From positions 124,001 to 188,000 of the forward strand of contig JACQZP010000026.1 of assembly GCA_016213825.1 (NCBI GenBank): a stretch of 64,000 nt of DNA. Direction: 5' to 3'. Shown piece by piece: positions 19,410-29,047 of this stretch. Every line of letters starts with the position of its first letter. The stretch's first letter is position 1. Under the pieces are notes generated by a model. That model had not been told where the DNA came from. It did no database searches and worked only from the letters and a program-made list of their open reading frames with translations. The position numbers and the translations under genes are program-made. The DNA is from Acetobacterium woodii (GTDB lineage Bacteria; Bacillota; Clostridia; Eubacteriales; Eubacteriaceae).

Positions 19410-22085
19410 ATGAACGAAAATCAAAAACCGATTTTAGAACCGAAAACCGAACCTGTTATTGGAGCTGCCCAGGAAATTGTTGCCCATCCGGCTGAACGCA
19501 TTCCGGCTAGTGCTCACCGCAAATCGCGGATAACCACAAAACTGCTGCTGTTTACTGTTTCGCTAATTGTATTGGCGGTGTTAGCGCTAGGGATGATTAC
19601 CATCAATCTGAGCGCATCAGCGTTAACAAACCCGGCCAATACCGATGTTATGGCTTCAATCACGAATCTGAGAAATCAGATCCTGTTAAGTTCAGTGGTT
19701 ATTATCTTAATTGGCGGCATCGCTGCTTATGCCATGGCACAAAAGTTTGCCAAACCGATTATCAGGCTCAAAGCTGTGGCCGATCAGGTTGCAGTGGGCA
19801 AGGTTGATGTCGACATTGACATGACCACCGATGACGAAATTGGTGATTTAATGCGGTCGTTTGAAACCATGATTCAAAACAATATAAGCTTGGATGATGC
19901 GGCGCAGCGGATGGCTCAGGGTGATTTTGACGTTGCCATCATTCCTCGATCCGAAGATGATGTGATCAGCTATTCAATGATTGCGGTGCTGAAAGAAATG
20001 AACAGAATTCATGATGCCATCGTAAAATTTGGCAATACCGCTTCAGAAGGTCAACTTAACTATCGTGGTAACACCAATGAATACACTGGATCTTACAAAG
20101 ATATGATTCTATCGTTAAACAATGTCATCAATACCTTTGTTAAACCCCTCAAGGTTGCCAATAAGGCCATTGAACGCATCGGCAACGGTGTGATTCCACC
20201 AAAAATCACCACTGAATATAAAGGTGATTTCAATGATCTTAAAAGTAATATTAACGCCTGCATTGACGGCCTGGGTGCTTTAACTGAAACCGGGGAAGTC
20301 GTCCATCGCCTTTACATCAATGATTTTTCAGCCAAAGTGGAGGGGAACTATTTAGGTATCTATGGCGATCTGGCCGCATCGGTTAATAACATCCATGGGA
20401 AGCTCAACTATATTCATGCCATTGTCAACAATGTCTCCAATGGTGTGATGAGTGACTATGATGAGTTAATGACGACCGGAAAACGCTGTGACGAGGATGA
20501 GTTCATTCCCAGTCTGATTCAAATGATTGAAAACATCCATGCCCTGGTTAGCGAAGCCGATGAAATGACCCGGCTGGCGGTTGAAGGTGATCTCGATCAT
20601 CGGGGCGACCCAGCCAAGTTCCGGGGCGAATATGCCAAAGTTGTTTCCGGGTTCAACCAGACTCTGGATGCAATTATCGAACCAATCCAGGCGACTTCGG
20701 TAGCTTTGGATGAACTGTCAAAAGGTAATTTGAACTTTATCATGGAAGGTGATTTTAAAGGACAGCATGGCAAAATTAAAGAAACCATGAACCGCACCAT
20801 CAACTTCCTGAAAAATTATGTGACCGACATTACTGCTTTACTTAAACTGATTGGCGAAGGTGATCTCACGCAGGAAATCAAAGTCTATTATCATGGGGAT
20901 TATAATGCCGCTAAACTGGTCATTAATAATATTACCACCCATTTAAGTGAAGTGATGAAGGAAATTGATGATTCCTCCGAACAGGTTAATGCTGGTGCCG
21001 TCCAAATCTCTGACGGCGGCCAGGCATTAGCCCAAGGGACAACCGAACAAGCCAGTTCCATCCAGGAACTCACCGCTTCGATTGAAGAGGTGGCCGCGGA
21101 AACCAAACGAAACGCCATGAATGCCAACGAGGCCAACCAGCGGGCCCTTGAGGTTCGCAACAACGCCGAAGTGGGCAATTCACAAATGTCAAAAATGGTC
21201 TCGGCGATGGTCGAAATCAACGAAGCATCCAAAAATATTTCTAAGATTATCAAGGTGATCGATGATATCGCCTTCCAGACCAATATTCTGGCGCTAAACG
21301 CTGCCGTCGAGGCCGCCCGGGCCGGACAGCATGGCAAAGGTTTTGCCGTAGTTGCCGAAGAAGTACGAACCCTGGCAGCCCGCAGTGCCGAAGCGGCTAA
21401 GGAAACCACGGGTCTGATCGAAGGCTCCATCGACAAGGTGGCGGTGGGCACCAAGATTGCCGATGAAACTGCCGAAAGTCTGGTTGAAATTTTGAATGAA
21501 ATTGAAAAGGTGACCGGTCTGGTCGGCAACATTGCCCGGGCCTCCAATGATCAGGCTTCAGAGATCGCGCAAATTACGAAGGGCATCGAGCAGGTTTCTA
21601 TAGTTGTTCAAACCAACTCGGCCACCGCCGAAGAAAGTGCCGCATCCGCCGAAGAACTTTCAGGCCAAGCCGAAATGCTTAAACAGATGATTAGTACCTT
21701 CAAACTTAAAACCAAAAAGCAGGCCCGTACCGAGGATGATAACAAAGCGCTTATTTTACTAAGTGAAATGGCTAAACAAGCCCCCGTTGCCACGATGGAC
21801 TGGCAAACCCAGGTGGCTGCGATTGCTGATCAGGTGGCCAAAATGGGGTACCAGGATATCGCCGTGATGAACCTTGCCGGTCATGCCAAGTACATCAAGG
21901 GTAACGGCGAGTTCGATGCCTGGGGCGAATTCTGGTATGAAGCTGGCTTCAAGGGCGAAACGGCCATTTCGGATGAGACGATTAGTAAAGTTACCAATGA
22001 AGCGGTAGTCTTTGACGTGGCGCCGATTAACAACAATGGTCAGGTCGTTGGTTTGCTGGTGGGGAGACGGGTCCCAGCTCAATAG
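19410..22085 (+). CDS. Methyl-accepting chemotaxis protein with C-terminal Cache-like domain
   Basis: An 891-residue receptor. ATG 19410 follows GAAAGGGG; an in-frame TTG 60 bases upstream lacks a good site. The N-terminal cytoplasmic stretch is about 45 residues. TM1 is about 50-72, the periplasmic loop is very short (about 25 residues, no ligand domain), and TM2 is about 92-112. HAMP and poly-HAMP units run to about residue 530, and the signalling domain with [15 protein letters not shown] to about 765. After that, instead of the DMDKY tail, about 120 residues form a small alpha/beta domain. Its features ([18 protein letters not shown], a [17 protein letters not shown] stretch and [14 protein letters not shown]) are typical of a Cache/sensor fold. 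Sensing would then be cytoplasmic and downstream of the signalling hairpin, an unusual order. Confidence 0.9.
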   Translation: MNENQKPILEPKTEPVIGAAQEIVAHPAERIPASAHRKSRITTKLLLFTVSLIVLAVLALGMITINLSASALTNPANTDVMASITNLRNQILLSSVVIILIGGIAAYAMAQKFAKPIIRLKAVADQVAVGKVDVDIDMTTDDEIGDLMRSFETMIQNNISLDDAAQRMAQGDFDVAIIPRSEDDVISYSMIAVLKEMNRIHDAIVKFGNTASEGQLNYRGNTNEYTGSYKDMILSLNNVINTFVKPLKVANKAIERIGNGVIPPKITTEYKGDFNDLKSNINACIDGLGALTETGEVVHRLYINDFSAKVEGNYLGIYGDLAASVNNIHGKLNYIHAIVNNVSNGVMSDYDELMTTGKRCDEDEFIPSLIQMIENIHALVSEADEMTRLAVEGDLDHRGDPAKFRGEYAKVVSGFNQTLDAIIEPIQATSVALDELSKGNLNFIMEGDFKGQHGKIKETMNRTINFLKNYVTDITALLKLIGEGDLTQEIKVYYHGDYNAAKLVINNITTHLSEVMKEIDDSSEQVNAGAVQISDGGQALAQGTTEQASSIQELTASIEEVAAETKRNAMNANEANQRALEVRNNAEVGNSQMSKMVSAMVEINEASKNISKIIKVIDDIAFQTNILALNAAVEAARAGQHGKGFAVVAEEVRTLAARSAEAAKETTGLIEGSIDKVAVGTKIADETAESLVEILNEIEKVTGLVGNIARASNDQASEIAQITKGIEQVSIVVQTNSATAEESAASAEELSGQAEMLKQMISTFKLKTKKQARTEDDNKALILLSEMAKQAPVATMDWQTQVAAIADQVAKMGYQDIAVMNLAGHAKYIKGNGEFDAWGEFWYEAGFKGETAISDETISKVTNEAVVFDVAPINNNGQVVGLLVGRRVPAQ

Positions 22086-22126
22086 CAAGCTGCCGGATTA
22101 AAACGAGACTAATAAATAACGCAACC

Positions 22127-22170
22127 ATCCTGAAGACAATGACGGTTCATTGTCTTCAGGATTTTTTTAT
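22127..22170 (+). terminator. Rho-independent terminator
   Basis: ATCCTGAAGACAATGA pairs perfectly with TCATTGTCTTCAGGAT, loop CGGT, then seven T. Confidence 0.85.
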
Positions 22171-22286
22171 AAGTAAGTGTAACGGATTAAAACCCCGATT
22201 GATTGAAATTTTTGTTATAATAAGATAATAGATTACAAATCCTGCTCAGGTTAATAAATAAGCCGGTCGACCACCAGATAAACTAA

Positions 22287-22332
22287 AAAAGACGATTAAC
22301 AATCAGATTAGGCTGACTGTTAATCGTCTTTT
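22287..22332. terminator. Terminator of the minus-strand beta-lactamase-fold gene
   Basis: AAAAGACGATTAACA and TGTTAATCGTCTTTT form a 15-bp stem with A and T tracts at both ends. It lies downstream of the minus-strand gene, about 55 bases past the reading frame's likely true stop at 22388. Confidence 0.7.
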
Positions 22333-22421
22333 ACATTAGGTGGACCAGATCATCGATCTGTTTTTCGGACAATCATCAGCAACCGCGCTACACCTGATAA
22401 TCATAGCTAACGGTATCGCCA

Positions 22422-24347
22422 TCATTGCCAATAAAGACCACATAAGAGCCGGCTGTCATAGAGGGGAGTAAGCGTTGGCGACAGTACCACCAGGCGGCCG
22501 TCAACCGGTTTGATCAAGCCGTCTCCAGGCAATTTTCGGGCCACATTCTGAGTGCCGATGGTGATTTTTTCACCGCTTTGCAGCAGTGGTACATCCGCCG
22601 TATTGATCAGTTTAAAACTGCCGACCTGGAGCATCGTTTGCCCCTGTTCATCAATGAGTTTAAAGCCCATAGTATCCCGGGTGTATTTAAGGTTTGGCAG
22701 GGTCGTCCGTTCATCAATCAGCTGATTAAGCAGATAGTAACCACCGCCGCCAAACAGCACCGAACCGGGGAATTCATTCATCACCCAGGTTGAACCGGCC
22801 AGGAAAATGGTATCCTCGGGCAGGGTATTCACGGTGATCCATTGCTTGCCGACAAACTGGGCCGGACTGATCGTACTGGTCCGGGCCGGAAGCATCGTGG
22901 CATTAATTGAGCCATTGACATCGGTCAGGGTATGGGACATCAAAAATTTGGTGCCGAAGTTTTCTTCCAGAGTCAGCCGTTTATCGGTACCGTAAAAATA
23001 ACCGTCATCCTTATACTCAACCTTGTCAACCAGGGTAAAACCAGTGTCGGAATTGCTGTAAAGATTCATTTCACCGGCGGCCTGATTAAAGTCAATTTTT
23101 AGAATATTCCCGGACAGGGTATAATAACCGGCGTATGCCATCAGATTATCAGGCACCGGGGCGGGCTTGGCGGTTGTCACCGGAGCGGCTGTTTCGGTTG
23201 AGATCACGCCTTTTTCGGCCAGCAGGGTTTTGGCGATGACATCGGTCACTTCAGTGGTATTAACCGGCCCGGAAAAAGTCACAGCGATGGTAATGTTCTG
23301 ATCCGGTAGTAGATACAGCATCGAGTGGTATTCGCTGGTATCACCGCTTTTATAAATTAGGCGTACCCCCATCTGTTCGTAGGCTTCATCGTTGACACTA
23401 TCCCAACCCAGCCCAAAGGCCATTTTAGGTGTCCCGGAGGGAACCGTCTGACTGCCATATTGGGGGGTGAAGGATTCATCCAGCAGTTGCGCATCAATTA
23501 TTTTCCCGGCCAGAATGGCGTCCCCAAATTTGACTAAATCGTGGGCATTAGAGGCAATCCCACCGGCGCCGAGACTGTTGACATACTCCAGATCGGCAGC
23601 ACTGCCGTCGCTCTTATAAGACAACGCCAGATTGGGATTATCCGCTTTAAAATAACAGCTGGTATTATTCATACCGGCTTTGGTTAAAATATTTTTGCTC
23701 AGATAATCAGCATAGCTCAGCCCGGAGACCTTTTCAACCAGGACCTGAGCCAGGGTAAAGGCGTCGTTACAGTAAATACTGATAATGCCAGGGTCGCCTT
23801 TTAAGGACGAATCGCTTAAATTTTTGAGGAAATAGCCCATATAATCGGCGTCCGGAGCGGTCGTAATGGTGTCATAACTGTAGGTGCCGTCAAGTTCTGA
23901 GGTGTGATTGAGCAGCATCCGCACGGTAATCTGTTGGTAGCGCGGATCGGTCATGGTGAATTCCGGCAGATAGGTGGCCACCGGCTGATCCAGTTCCAGT
24001 TTGCCGTCCTGGCAAAGTTTAAGCACTGCCATGGTGACAAACATTTTACTGACTGAGCCAATGTTAAATTGGGTGCTGCTATTAACGGGAAGGGCTTTTG
24101 TACGGTTGGCCATGCCAAAACCTTCCTCATAAACAATTTTGCCGTTGTCGCTAATCGCCACCGAGGCACTGGCAGCGCCACCGCCGCTGATGGCTTTCCA
24201 GATTTCAGTCCGGGTGGCGGCAATGGTTTTTTCATAGCCGGCTGATGATTTTGATGTCGCTGTTGAGGAGGCGGTGCAGGCGGCCGTTGTCAGGGCCAGA
24301 CCGGCCATCAACAGGCAGCAACAGAGAAGGGTTAATTTTCTTTTCAT
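22422..24347 (-). CDS. Serine hydrolase of the beta-lactamase / penicillin-binding family, lipoprotein
   Basis: A class C beta-lactamase-like (Pfam Beta-lactamase) enzyme, 641 residues as read. The signal peptide ends LTTAAC with lipidation Cys24. The nucleophile motif is S98-V-S-K101 (GSVSK), and the second motif is Y192-C-N194. The catalytic domain spans about 40-385; the C-terminal 250 residues are a beta-rich extension. Such proteins act as D,D-peptidases, esterases or D-aminopeptidases outside the membrane; the substrate cannot be read here. The reading frame stops at 22422, but one frame over a clean 23-codon tail (MTAGSYVVFIGNDGDTVSYD…) runs to a stop at 22388. The switch point is a run of four C on the coding strand (22463-22466), so one extra base is likely. 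Confidence 0.85.
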   Translation of the reverse strand: MKRKLTLLCCCLLMAGLALTTAACTASSTATSKSSAGYEKTIAATRTEIWKAISGGGAASASVAISDNGKIVYEEGFGMANRTKALPVNSSTQFNIGSVSKMFVTMAVLKLCQDGKLELDQPVATYLPEFTMTDPRYQQITVRMLLNHTSELDGTYSYDTITTAPDADYMGYFLKNLSDSSLKGDPGIISIYCNDAFTLAQVLVEKVSGLSYADYLSKNILTKAGMNNTSCYFKADNPNLALSYKSDGSAADLEYVNSLGAGGIASNAHDLVKFGDAILAGKIIDAQLLDESFTPQYGSQTVPSGTPKMAFGLGWDSVNDEAYEQMGVRLIYKSGDTSEYHSMLYLLPDQNITIAVTFSGPVNTTEVTDVIAKTLLAEKGVISTETAAPVTTAKPAPVPDNLMAYAGYYTLSGNILKIDFNQAAGEMNLYSNSDTGFTLVDKVEYKDDGYFYGTDKRLTLEENFGTKFLMSHTLTDVNGSINATMLPARTSTISPAQFVGKQWITVNTLPEDTIFLAGSTWVMNEFPGSVLFGGGGYYLLNQLIDERTTLPNLKYTRDTMGFKLIDEQGQTMLQVGSFKLINTADVPLLQSGEKITIGTQNVARKLPGDGLIKPVDGRLVVLSPTLTPLYDSRLLCGLYWQ

Positions 24348-24642
24348 TTCTGGTATCCTTTCAGTTTTTTATTGAATTAGGCGTTTGCGAAACTAAACGC
24401 AAAGCTTTCAACACGTTCGCAAGGGCTTATTTTAATTGGGTAGAGAAATCATGGTTGGCAGTTAAATTAACGACCACTTCATTGATAGACAATAATTCGA
24501 AGAATTAACAAAGTCGGAGCGCTTTCTTTTAATCGACCCGCATAAAAACCATTCAATTAAACCAATGATGATTGATAAACCATAAAATGGGTAAAAAAAG
24601 AATTAGTCTGTCAATCCTTAATAAAAGAGGAGGAAAACGCCT

Positions 24643-25269
24643 ATGTTTAAATTGAAATATAATCACTACCGCTTGGGGGCGGCTTTATTGGTGGGGGTGA
24701 TGCTGACGATCAGCGGCTGCACCACGGCTCAAACAAAAACCACCGATACGGCAAGTGCTCCGGCGGAATCGAAGGCCACTACCACCCTTAATCCGGCCAT
24801 CAACGCCGCCGCCCAGAAAGCCCTCAAATTTTATGATACCGTCAGCCTGGATCAGACCAGAGCCCAGTTGGAAACCCTGCTGGGGGTTCCCGGAACCGTC
24901 CAGGCCGATGGCCGGGTCGCCTATCTGGATCCGGACAGCGGTTATGGGGTCATGATCCAATACGGAGAAGATGATACGGTCTTCGCCAAACGGCTGATTC
25001 CCACCGCCAAGTCGCCGGAACTGGCGGCGCTTAGTCCCGCGCCAGTCACCGATAGGCAGACCTACCGGCTGGCCGCCGGGATGCCCTATTATGAGGTTCA
25101 GGACATCATGGGGTGCGACGGCATTGAAATCAGCCTGAGCAAGCCCGAACCCGGCAGTCCCCAACAAATCTACGGTCTGGCCTGGTTCAACCCGGACGGC
25201 TCCACGGCCATTGTTTATCTCAACCTGCCCAAAGGGGAGGTCATCTCTTCCGAATTTATCCCTGGCTAG
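24643..25269 (+). CDS. Lipoprotein with two SmpA/BLIP-like repeats
   Basis: A 208-residue lipoprotein: signal peptide with lipobox ISGC (Cys26), a Thr/Ala-rich linker, then two similar units. The first (about 65-120) has TRAQLETLLGVPGTV … YGVMIQYGEDDTV; the second (about 140-205) has AGMPYYEVQDIMG … YGLAWFNPDGSTAIVYL. The pattern of a helix with LLG-x-PG and a strand ending in an aromatic-D/G-x-x is that of SmpA/OmlA and beta-lactamase-inhibitor-like repeats. The family name is my inference. It is divergent from the beta-lactamase-fold gene with 295 bases between them and has a good AAGAGGAGG site. The terminator downstream is shared with the convergent gene. Confidence 0.7.
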   Translation: MFKLKYNHYRLGAALLVGVMLTISGCTTAQTKTTDTASAPAESKATTTLNPAINAAAQKALKFYDTVSLDQTRAQLETLLGVPGTVQADGRVAYLDPDSGYGVMIQYGEDDTVFAKRLIPTAKSPELAALSPAPVTDRQTYRLAAGMPYYEVQDIMGCDGIEISLSKPEPGSPQQIYGLAWFNPDGSTAIVYLNLPKGEVISSEFIPG

Positions 25270-25289
25270 CCAAATAGGGCTAATAAATT

Positions 25290-25330
25290 AGGATTAACGA
25301 CCAGCATCGTCTGAGCGTTAATCCTTTTTA
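25290..25330. terminator. Bidirectional terminator between convergent genes
   Basis: AGGATTAACG and CGTTAATCCT arms followed by TTTTT. It separates the lipoprotein gene (plus) from the GDPD-like gene (minus). Confidence 0.75.
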
Positions 25331-25335
25331 GGTTG

Positions 25336-27153
25336 TTACAAAACAATGTCATTAAACAAAAAATCATTGATCTGTTCAATCAGCTCCCGGGGTTCGGTCA
25401 TCTGATCGATGACTTTTTTGGCCTGACTGACATCCTGCGTAATCAGATTGTCAACCCCTAAATGGACCATCTCGGTGATGGACTCTTCCGAATTTACCGT
25501 CCAGGCAAAAACTTCCTTATGTTCCCCATGAATGGCAGTTACCTTTTTAGGGGTGATAAAAGAAGCTTCAATACTGAGGGCATCAACTGGAATGGTCTGA
25601 ATCTCACCCAGGGCTACTCCGGTAACGTAAGCTCGTCTAATCTGGGGATCAACCCGAGCGGCCTGTTCCAAGCTGGGATAATCTAGCGACGCCAGAATAC
25701 ACCAAGCGCTGCTATTGGTCTGCTGGATGACCGCAATGGTGGAAGCCACCAGGCTGGATTCATTCCCGCTGGGGTTGATCTGGATACTCAGCTTTATTTT
25801 GTCCTGACAAAACAGCAAGGCTTCGGATAAAGTAGGAATATTTGAATTTTTGAGTTCATCAGCAGTCATTTCCCAGACATTAATGGGCTGATCGGTTGTT
25901 TTTTTAATCGTCGGTTTGGAAACCACAATCACCCCATCTTTGCTCTGGGCGACATCAATTTCGGCATAATCGGCCCCTTCATCGATGGCTTGCTGCAAAA
26001 AGGCCAGGGTGTTTTCCGGGGTCGACGATAACGGACTGTTTTGAGCGGAGATTTTTGGCCCTTCTATAAAATGGGAATTAAAGGTCTCATGAAAGGTAGT
26101 AAAAATGACATAACTGTTAAGGACGACAATCACAAAAATAGACACCATACTGACGCCAATAAATAATTTTTTCCGCTCGCTGACAGCTTCATCACTGTTA
26201 TTTTTATTGACAATCAAGGCCGTTGAAGGAATCTCGATCTTGGCCATTTGGGAATAATCGTAGTAGAACATTGACACCAGGGCGAAGGTGATTGATGTCT
26301 CAATGAGTTGAAAGGTGGTAAAGAACGCCGCAACAAAAAATCCGAAGCTGCCAATAAAAATTGATACCGCCAGCGTATCTTCCAGGATCTGAGTGAGCAC
26401 AAAGTAGGCAACCACCTCAAGCAGCCCAAGCAGCAGCATCAGTACCAGTAGAATCGCGGTATTCCAGAAAGCAACCCAGAAGGTGGTATGCCAGAAATGA
26501 CCTTTTAACAGCGCCCGGCTTTTTTTGATGGCTTCAAAAAAGTTATTATCTTCCAGGGTGAAATAATGGATCGAAAAAATCCAGAAGATCACCAGTAAAA
26601 ACAACATCACGATGACCACAAAGTAGATCAGGGACAGCATCGGGCTGGCCAGTATATGGGACATCACAAAGTCCGGTATCGAAACTTCGGAAATAAAACT
26701 GGATGCCATTGAAAATTCAGTAAAGGGGATGATGATCAGGACCAGAATCAGCAGTGGGAAATTACGCAGTTTAGCAATCCGGAGCGCCCGTTCAAACCCT
26801 TTTTGACATAGCGGCAGCAGTCGGACATGGCGCTGAAAATGGCTTTCATTAAACAGGACGATCAGCGTCGTTAATTCAAAAAGCCCGTAAAAACCAAGCA
26901 CCAGCAAAAAAAACAGCATCGTCAGCAGGCAAAGGGGATTGCTAAACACCTGGAAAATATTGGCGTCGCTGATAATCGGAAACCCCAACACGTTCATCAC
27001 CTGATCAAAGAGAAAAAGGCTGCCGGGATAAACAATTTGGGTACCAACCAGGGTATAGATGGCTTCGAAGAGGAGGAGGGTTAAAAAATTAAATTGAACA
27101 AGCTTGAACTTCACTTTGCCATGCTGGAAAACGTCAGCTAGAAATGCTTTCAT
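25336..27153 (-). CDS. Membrane glycerophosphodiesterase-like protein lacking catalytic histidines
   Basis: A 605-residue protein. Residues 1-330 are a multi-helix membrane domain of the type fused to glycerophosphoryl diester phosphodiesterases (GPDPase_memb). After one more helix (about 330-350) a GDPD TIM-barrel lies outside the membrane (about 370-590). The family signature is HRG…PENT…AF…GAD…E-x-DV…DG…HD. Here PENTLAFLQQAIDEGADYAEIDV and the KDG are kept, but HRG is replaced by AQN (…KISAQNSPLSS…) and the HD after the second strand by SK (VVSKPTI). Both histidines are the general acid/base of the enzyme, so hydrolysis is unlikely. A role as a binding protein or pseudoenzyme is inferred. 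It stands alone on the minus strand. Confidence 0.85.
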   Translation of the reverse strand: MKAFLADVFQHGKVKFKLVQFNFLTLLLFEAIYTLVGTQIVYPGSLFLFDQVMNVLGFPIISDANIFQVFSNPLCLLTMLFFLLVLGFYGLFELTTLIVLFNESHFQRHVRLLPLCQKGFERALRIAKLRNFPLLILVLIIIPFTEFSMASSFISEVSIPDFVMSHILASPMLSLIYFVVIVMLFLLVIFWIFSIHYFTLEDNNFFEAIKKSRALLKGHFWHTTFWVAFWNTAILLVLMLLLGLLEVVAYFVLTQILEDTLAVSIFIGSFGFFVAAFFTTFQLIETSITFALVSMFYYDYSQMAKIEIPSTALIVNKNNSDEAVSERKKLFIGVSMVSIFVIVVLNSYVIFTTFHETFNSHFIEGPKISAQNSPLSSTPENTLAFLQQAIDEGADYAEIDVAQSKDGVIVVSKPTIKKTTDQPINVWEMTADELKNSNIPTLSEALLFCQDKIKLSIQINPSGNESSLVASTIAVIQQTNSSAWCILASLDYPSLEQAARVDPQIRRAYVTGVALGEIQTIPVDALSIEASFITPKKVTAIHGEHKEVFAWTVNSEESITEMVHLGVDNLITQDVSQAKKVIDQMTEPRELIEQINDFLFNDIVL

Positions 27154-27339
27154 TTAGGACTCCTTTCGGCGTGGATTCGTTGCGTTATTGTTATCCAAAG
27201 TATAACAGAAAGTTGATAACCATGCATAGCATTAAATTGTCGAAAGAGGGAAAGTATGAGACGTAAGAAAACACTGATGTTTTTAAATTAATCCTCACTA
27301 TGCTATACTAATAGTAATTTTAGAAATGAGGGCTGAAAT

Positions 27340-28176
27340 TTGACCGAGATGTTAAAAGAGATGAAGTATCGCTATTTGTTCCTGGGGGTTATCCTGACCT
27401 GTGCATTAAGTCTGATTGTCAGCGCCCTGTTGAAGCTACCCAGTCTTTACGCCACCACCCTCAGCGGCACCCTGGCGCTTTACGGCTTCCCGCTAGTCTG
27501 GATGGGCTATTATTTCAGAAAATACCAACTATCTTTCCGGGTCTGGTTAAAACCAGTGCGGCTGAAAATCAGCGAAACCATGGCGGCGGCCTTTTTCCCC
27601 GAACTGCTGGGGATGGGGATTCTGCTGCTGATTACGGTGGGAATCACTGCCATCCTACCAGCTGGGGGACTCAATGAGCTGCCTGAAACCAATACCAACT
27701 GGGTGCTTCATTTTATTTCTGCCGTGATCCTGGCGCCGATCTGTGAAGAACTGATCTTCCGGGGCTTTGTCCTCAATAAAATGCTGATCCGGTTTTCGCC
27801 GGCCAAGGCGGTGATTTTTTCTTCGGTGATTTTCGGTGCCCTGCATCTGACCACCGGCATCAGCCCGACCATCGTCGGGGTGGTGTTGTGTATTATCTAT
27901 GTGAAATACCAGAGTATCATCCCCGGCATGGTGATCCACTGCATCCACAACCTGGCGGTGGTGTTGATCAAATATCTGGCCTCATCCGGCGTTGATACCA
28001 CAGCCCAGATGACCCCGGCGGACTTTCAGCCGCTGATCATCCTGTCCGGTGTTTTTATTGCTTTGGGTCTGGTCTGGCTGGTACTGTTCATCCGCAGAAA
28101 CTGGCATTATGCCACCGAATTTGCTGCTCTGCACCGCCCAAAACAGGAAGTTCTTTCTGTTTTGGGTGGGGAATAA
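27340..28176 (+). CDS. CPBP-family intramembrane metalloprotease
   Basis: A 278-residue integral membrane protein of the CAAX protease/bacteriocin-processing (CPBP, ABI) family. About eight hydrophobic helices. Metal-binding and catalytic motifs are E136-E137-x3-R141 (CEELIFRGF), H169 (GALHLTTG) and the third-motif H203-N204 (HCIHN). TTG 27340 is chosen because GAGGG lies seven bases upstream; ATG 27349 is an alternative. In other bacteria members process prenylated-type or bacteriocin peptides or act in immunity; no bacteriocin gene is adjacent. No operon partner is evident. The next gene starts 145 bases downstream under its own control. Confidence 0.85.
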   Translation: MTEMLKEMKYRYLFLGVILTCALSLIVSALLKLPSLYATTLSGTLALYGFPLVWMGYYFRKYQLSFRVWLKPVRLKISETMAAAFFPELLGMGILLLITVGITAILPAGGLNELPETNTNWVLHFISAVILAPICEELIFRGFVLNKMLIRFSPAKAVIFSSVIFGALHLTTGISPTIVGVVLCIIYVKYQSIIPGMVIHCIHNLAVVLIKYLASSGVDTTAQMTPADFQPLIILSGVFIALGLVWLVLFIRRNWHYATEFAALHRPKQEVLSVLGGE

Positions 28177-28272
28177 ACGTCTTCCAGCCCCCCATAAAAA
28201 AACGGGATGGAATAAAAAAAAAGCGCTAAAGCCTTGATTTTTCAGCAGAAAGGATTATAATGAAGGTGAAAA

Positions 28273-28299
28273 ACAGCACGCACATTGCGAGCGTGCTAA
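28273..28299 (+). promoter_or_regulatory. CIRCE-like HrcA operator before the Hsp20 gene
   Basis: AGCACGC, nine bases, GCGTGCT, followed by AA. The CIRCE consensus core is AGCACTC-N9-GAGTGCT; each arm differs by one symmetrical base and the N9 spacing is exact. It lies 25 bases before the start codon of the small heat-shock gene, so heat induction through HrcA is likely. Confidence 0.6.
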
Positions 28300-28321
28300 A
28301 TACTAAAAGGAGGCGTTTTTA

Positions 28322-28765
28322 ATGTTTGGTTTAACTCCCGTAAAAAAACACGAAGTGGCTCAAACCGGCGATGTGATCGACTTTTATAACATGGTCGACA
28401 GTTTCTTCAATGACCGGCAATTTCCAATGGCTAGCCTTAAAAATGACACTTTTAAAGTTGACGTAAAAGAAAATGACAACGAATACCTGGTGGATGCCGA
28501 AGTGGCTGGCTATGACAAAAAGGATATCCACATCAACTATGACGACGGCAATCTTCTGATTTCAGTTGAGAAAAAGGAAGAAAAAGAAGAAAAAAATGAA
28601 AAATTTATTCACCGCGAACGTTCTTTCTCTTCCATGCAGCGTGGCATTTACCTGCCCAATGTGATAGAAAGTGACATAAAAGCGAACTTTGAAAATGGTG
28701 TGTTAAAAATTATCGCGCCAAAATCAAAAGAAGCTGTGAAGAAAACCGAAATAACCATTGAATAA
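28322..28765 (+). CDS. Small heat-shock protein, Hsp20/alpha-crystallin family
   Basis: A 147-residue ATP-independent holdase chaperone. ATG 28322 after AAGGAGG. The alpha-crystallin domain occupies about 40-140: FKVDVKENDNEYLVDAEV, the GYDKKDI turn, and the conserved strand pair ending FENGVLKIIAPK (the family's G-x-L motif). The N-terminal arm is short and the C-terminal I-x-I-type motif is EITIE. A charged loop (KKEEKEEKNEK) sits between strands, as usual for class members of Clostridia. It is monocistronic, with an operator upstream and a terminator just downstream. Confidence 0.93.
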   Translation: MFGLTPVKKHEVAQTGDVIDFYNMVDSFFNDRQFPMASLKNDTFKVDVKENDNEYLVDAEVAGYDKKDIHINYDDGNLLISVEKKEEKEEKNEKFIHRERSFSSMQRGIYLPNVIESDIKANFENGVLKIIAPKSKEAVKKTEITIE

Positions 28766-28785
28766 TTGGCAACGATCACAAATTA

Positions 28786-28814
28786 AGGCAACCTCGCAAG
28801 GGGTTGCTTTTTTG
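28786..28814 (+). terminator. Rho-independent terminator
   Basis: GCAACC and GGTTGC arms around a short loop, then six T, about 20 bases after the Hsp20 stop. Confidence 0.75.
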
Positions 28815-29047
28815 ATAAAAATGATTGGTTCAGTTGATTGCTGCCCAGATTTCAGAAACACTGACCCGATTTGACCGGGAAGCCAGGCCTAAAGCGATCA
28901 ATCTTTAATCAGTATAAAAAAACGAATCCTTACAGATTTCTTTACGAAAGGGATAGATATTGCTTAGATCAAACAGTTTTGATAAAATCAGAGAAACACA
29001 GCTGGAGTATCTTCCAGTTGCAGCACATATGGAAAGAAGTGAAAAAA

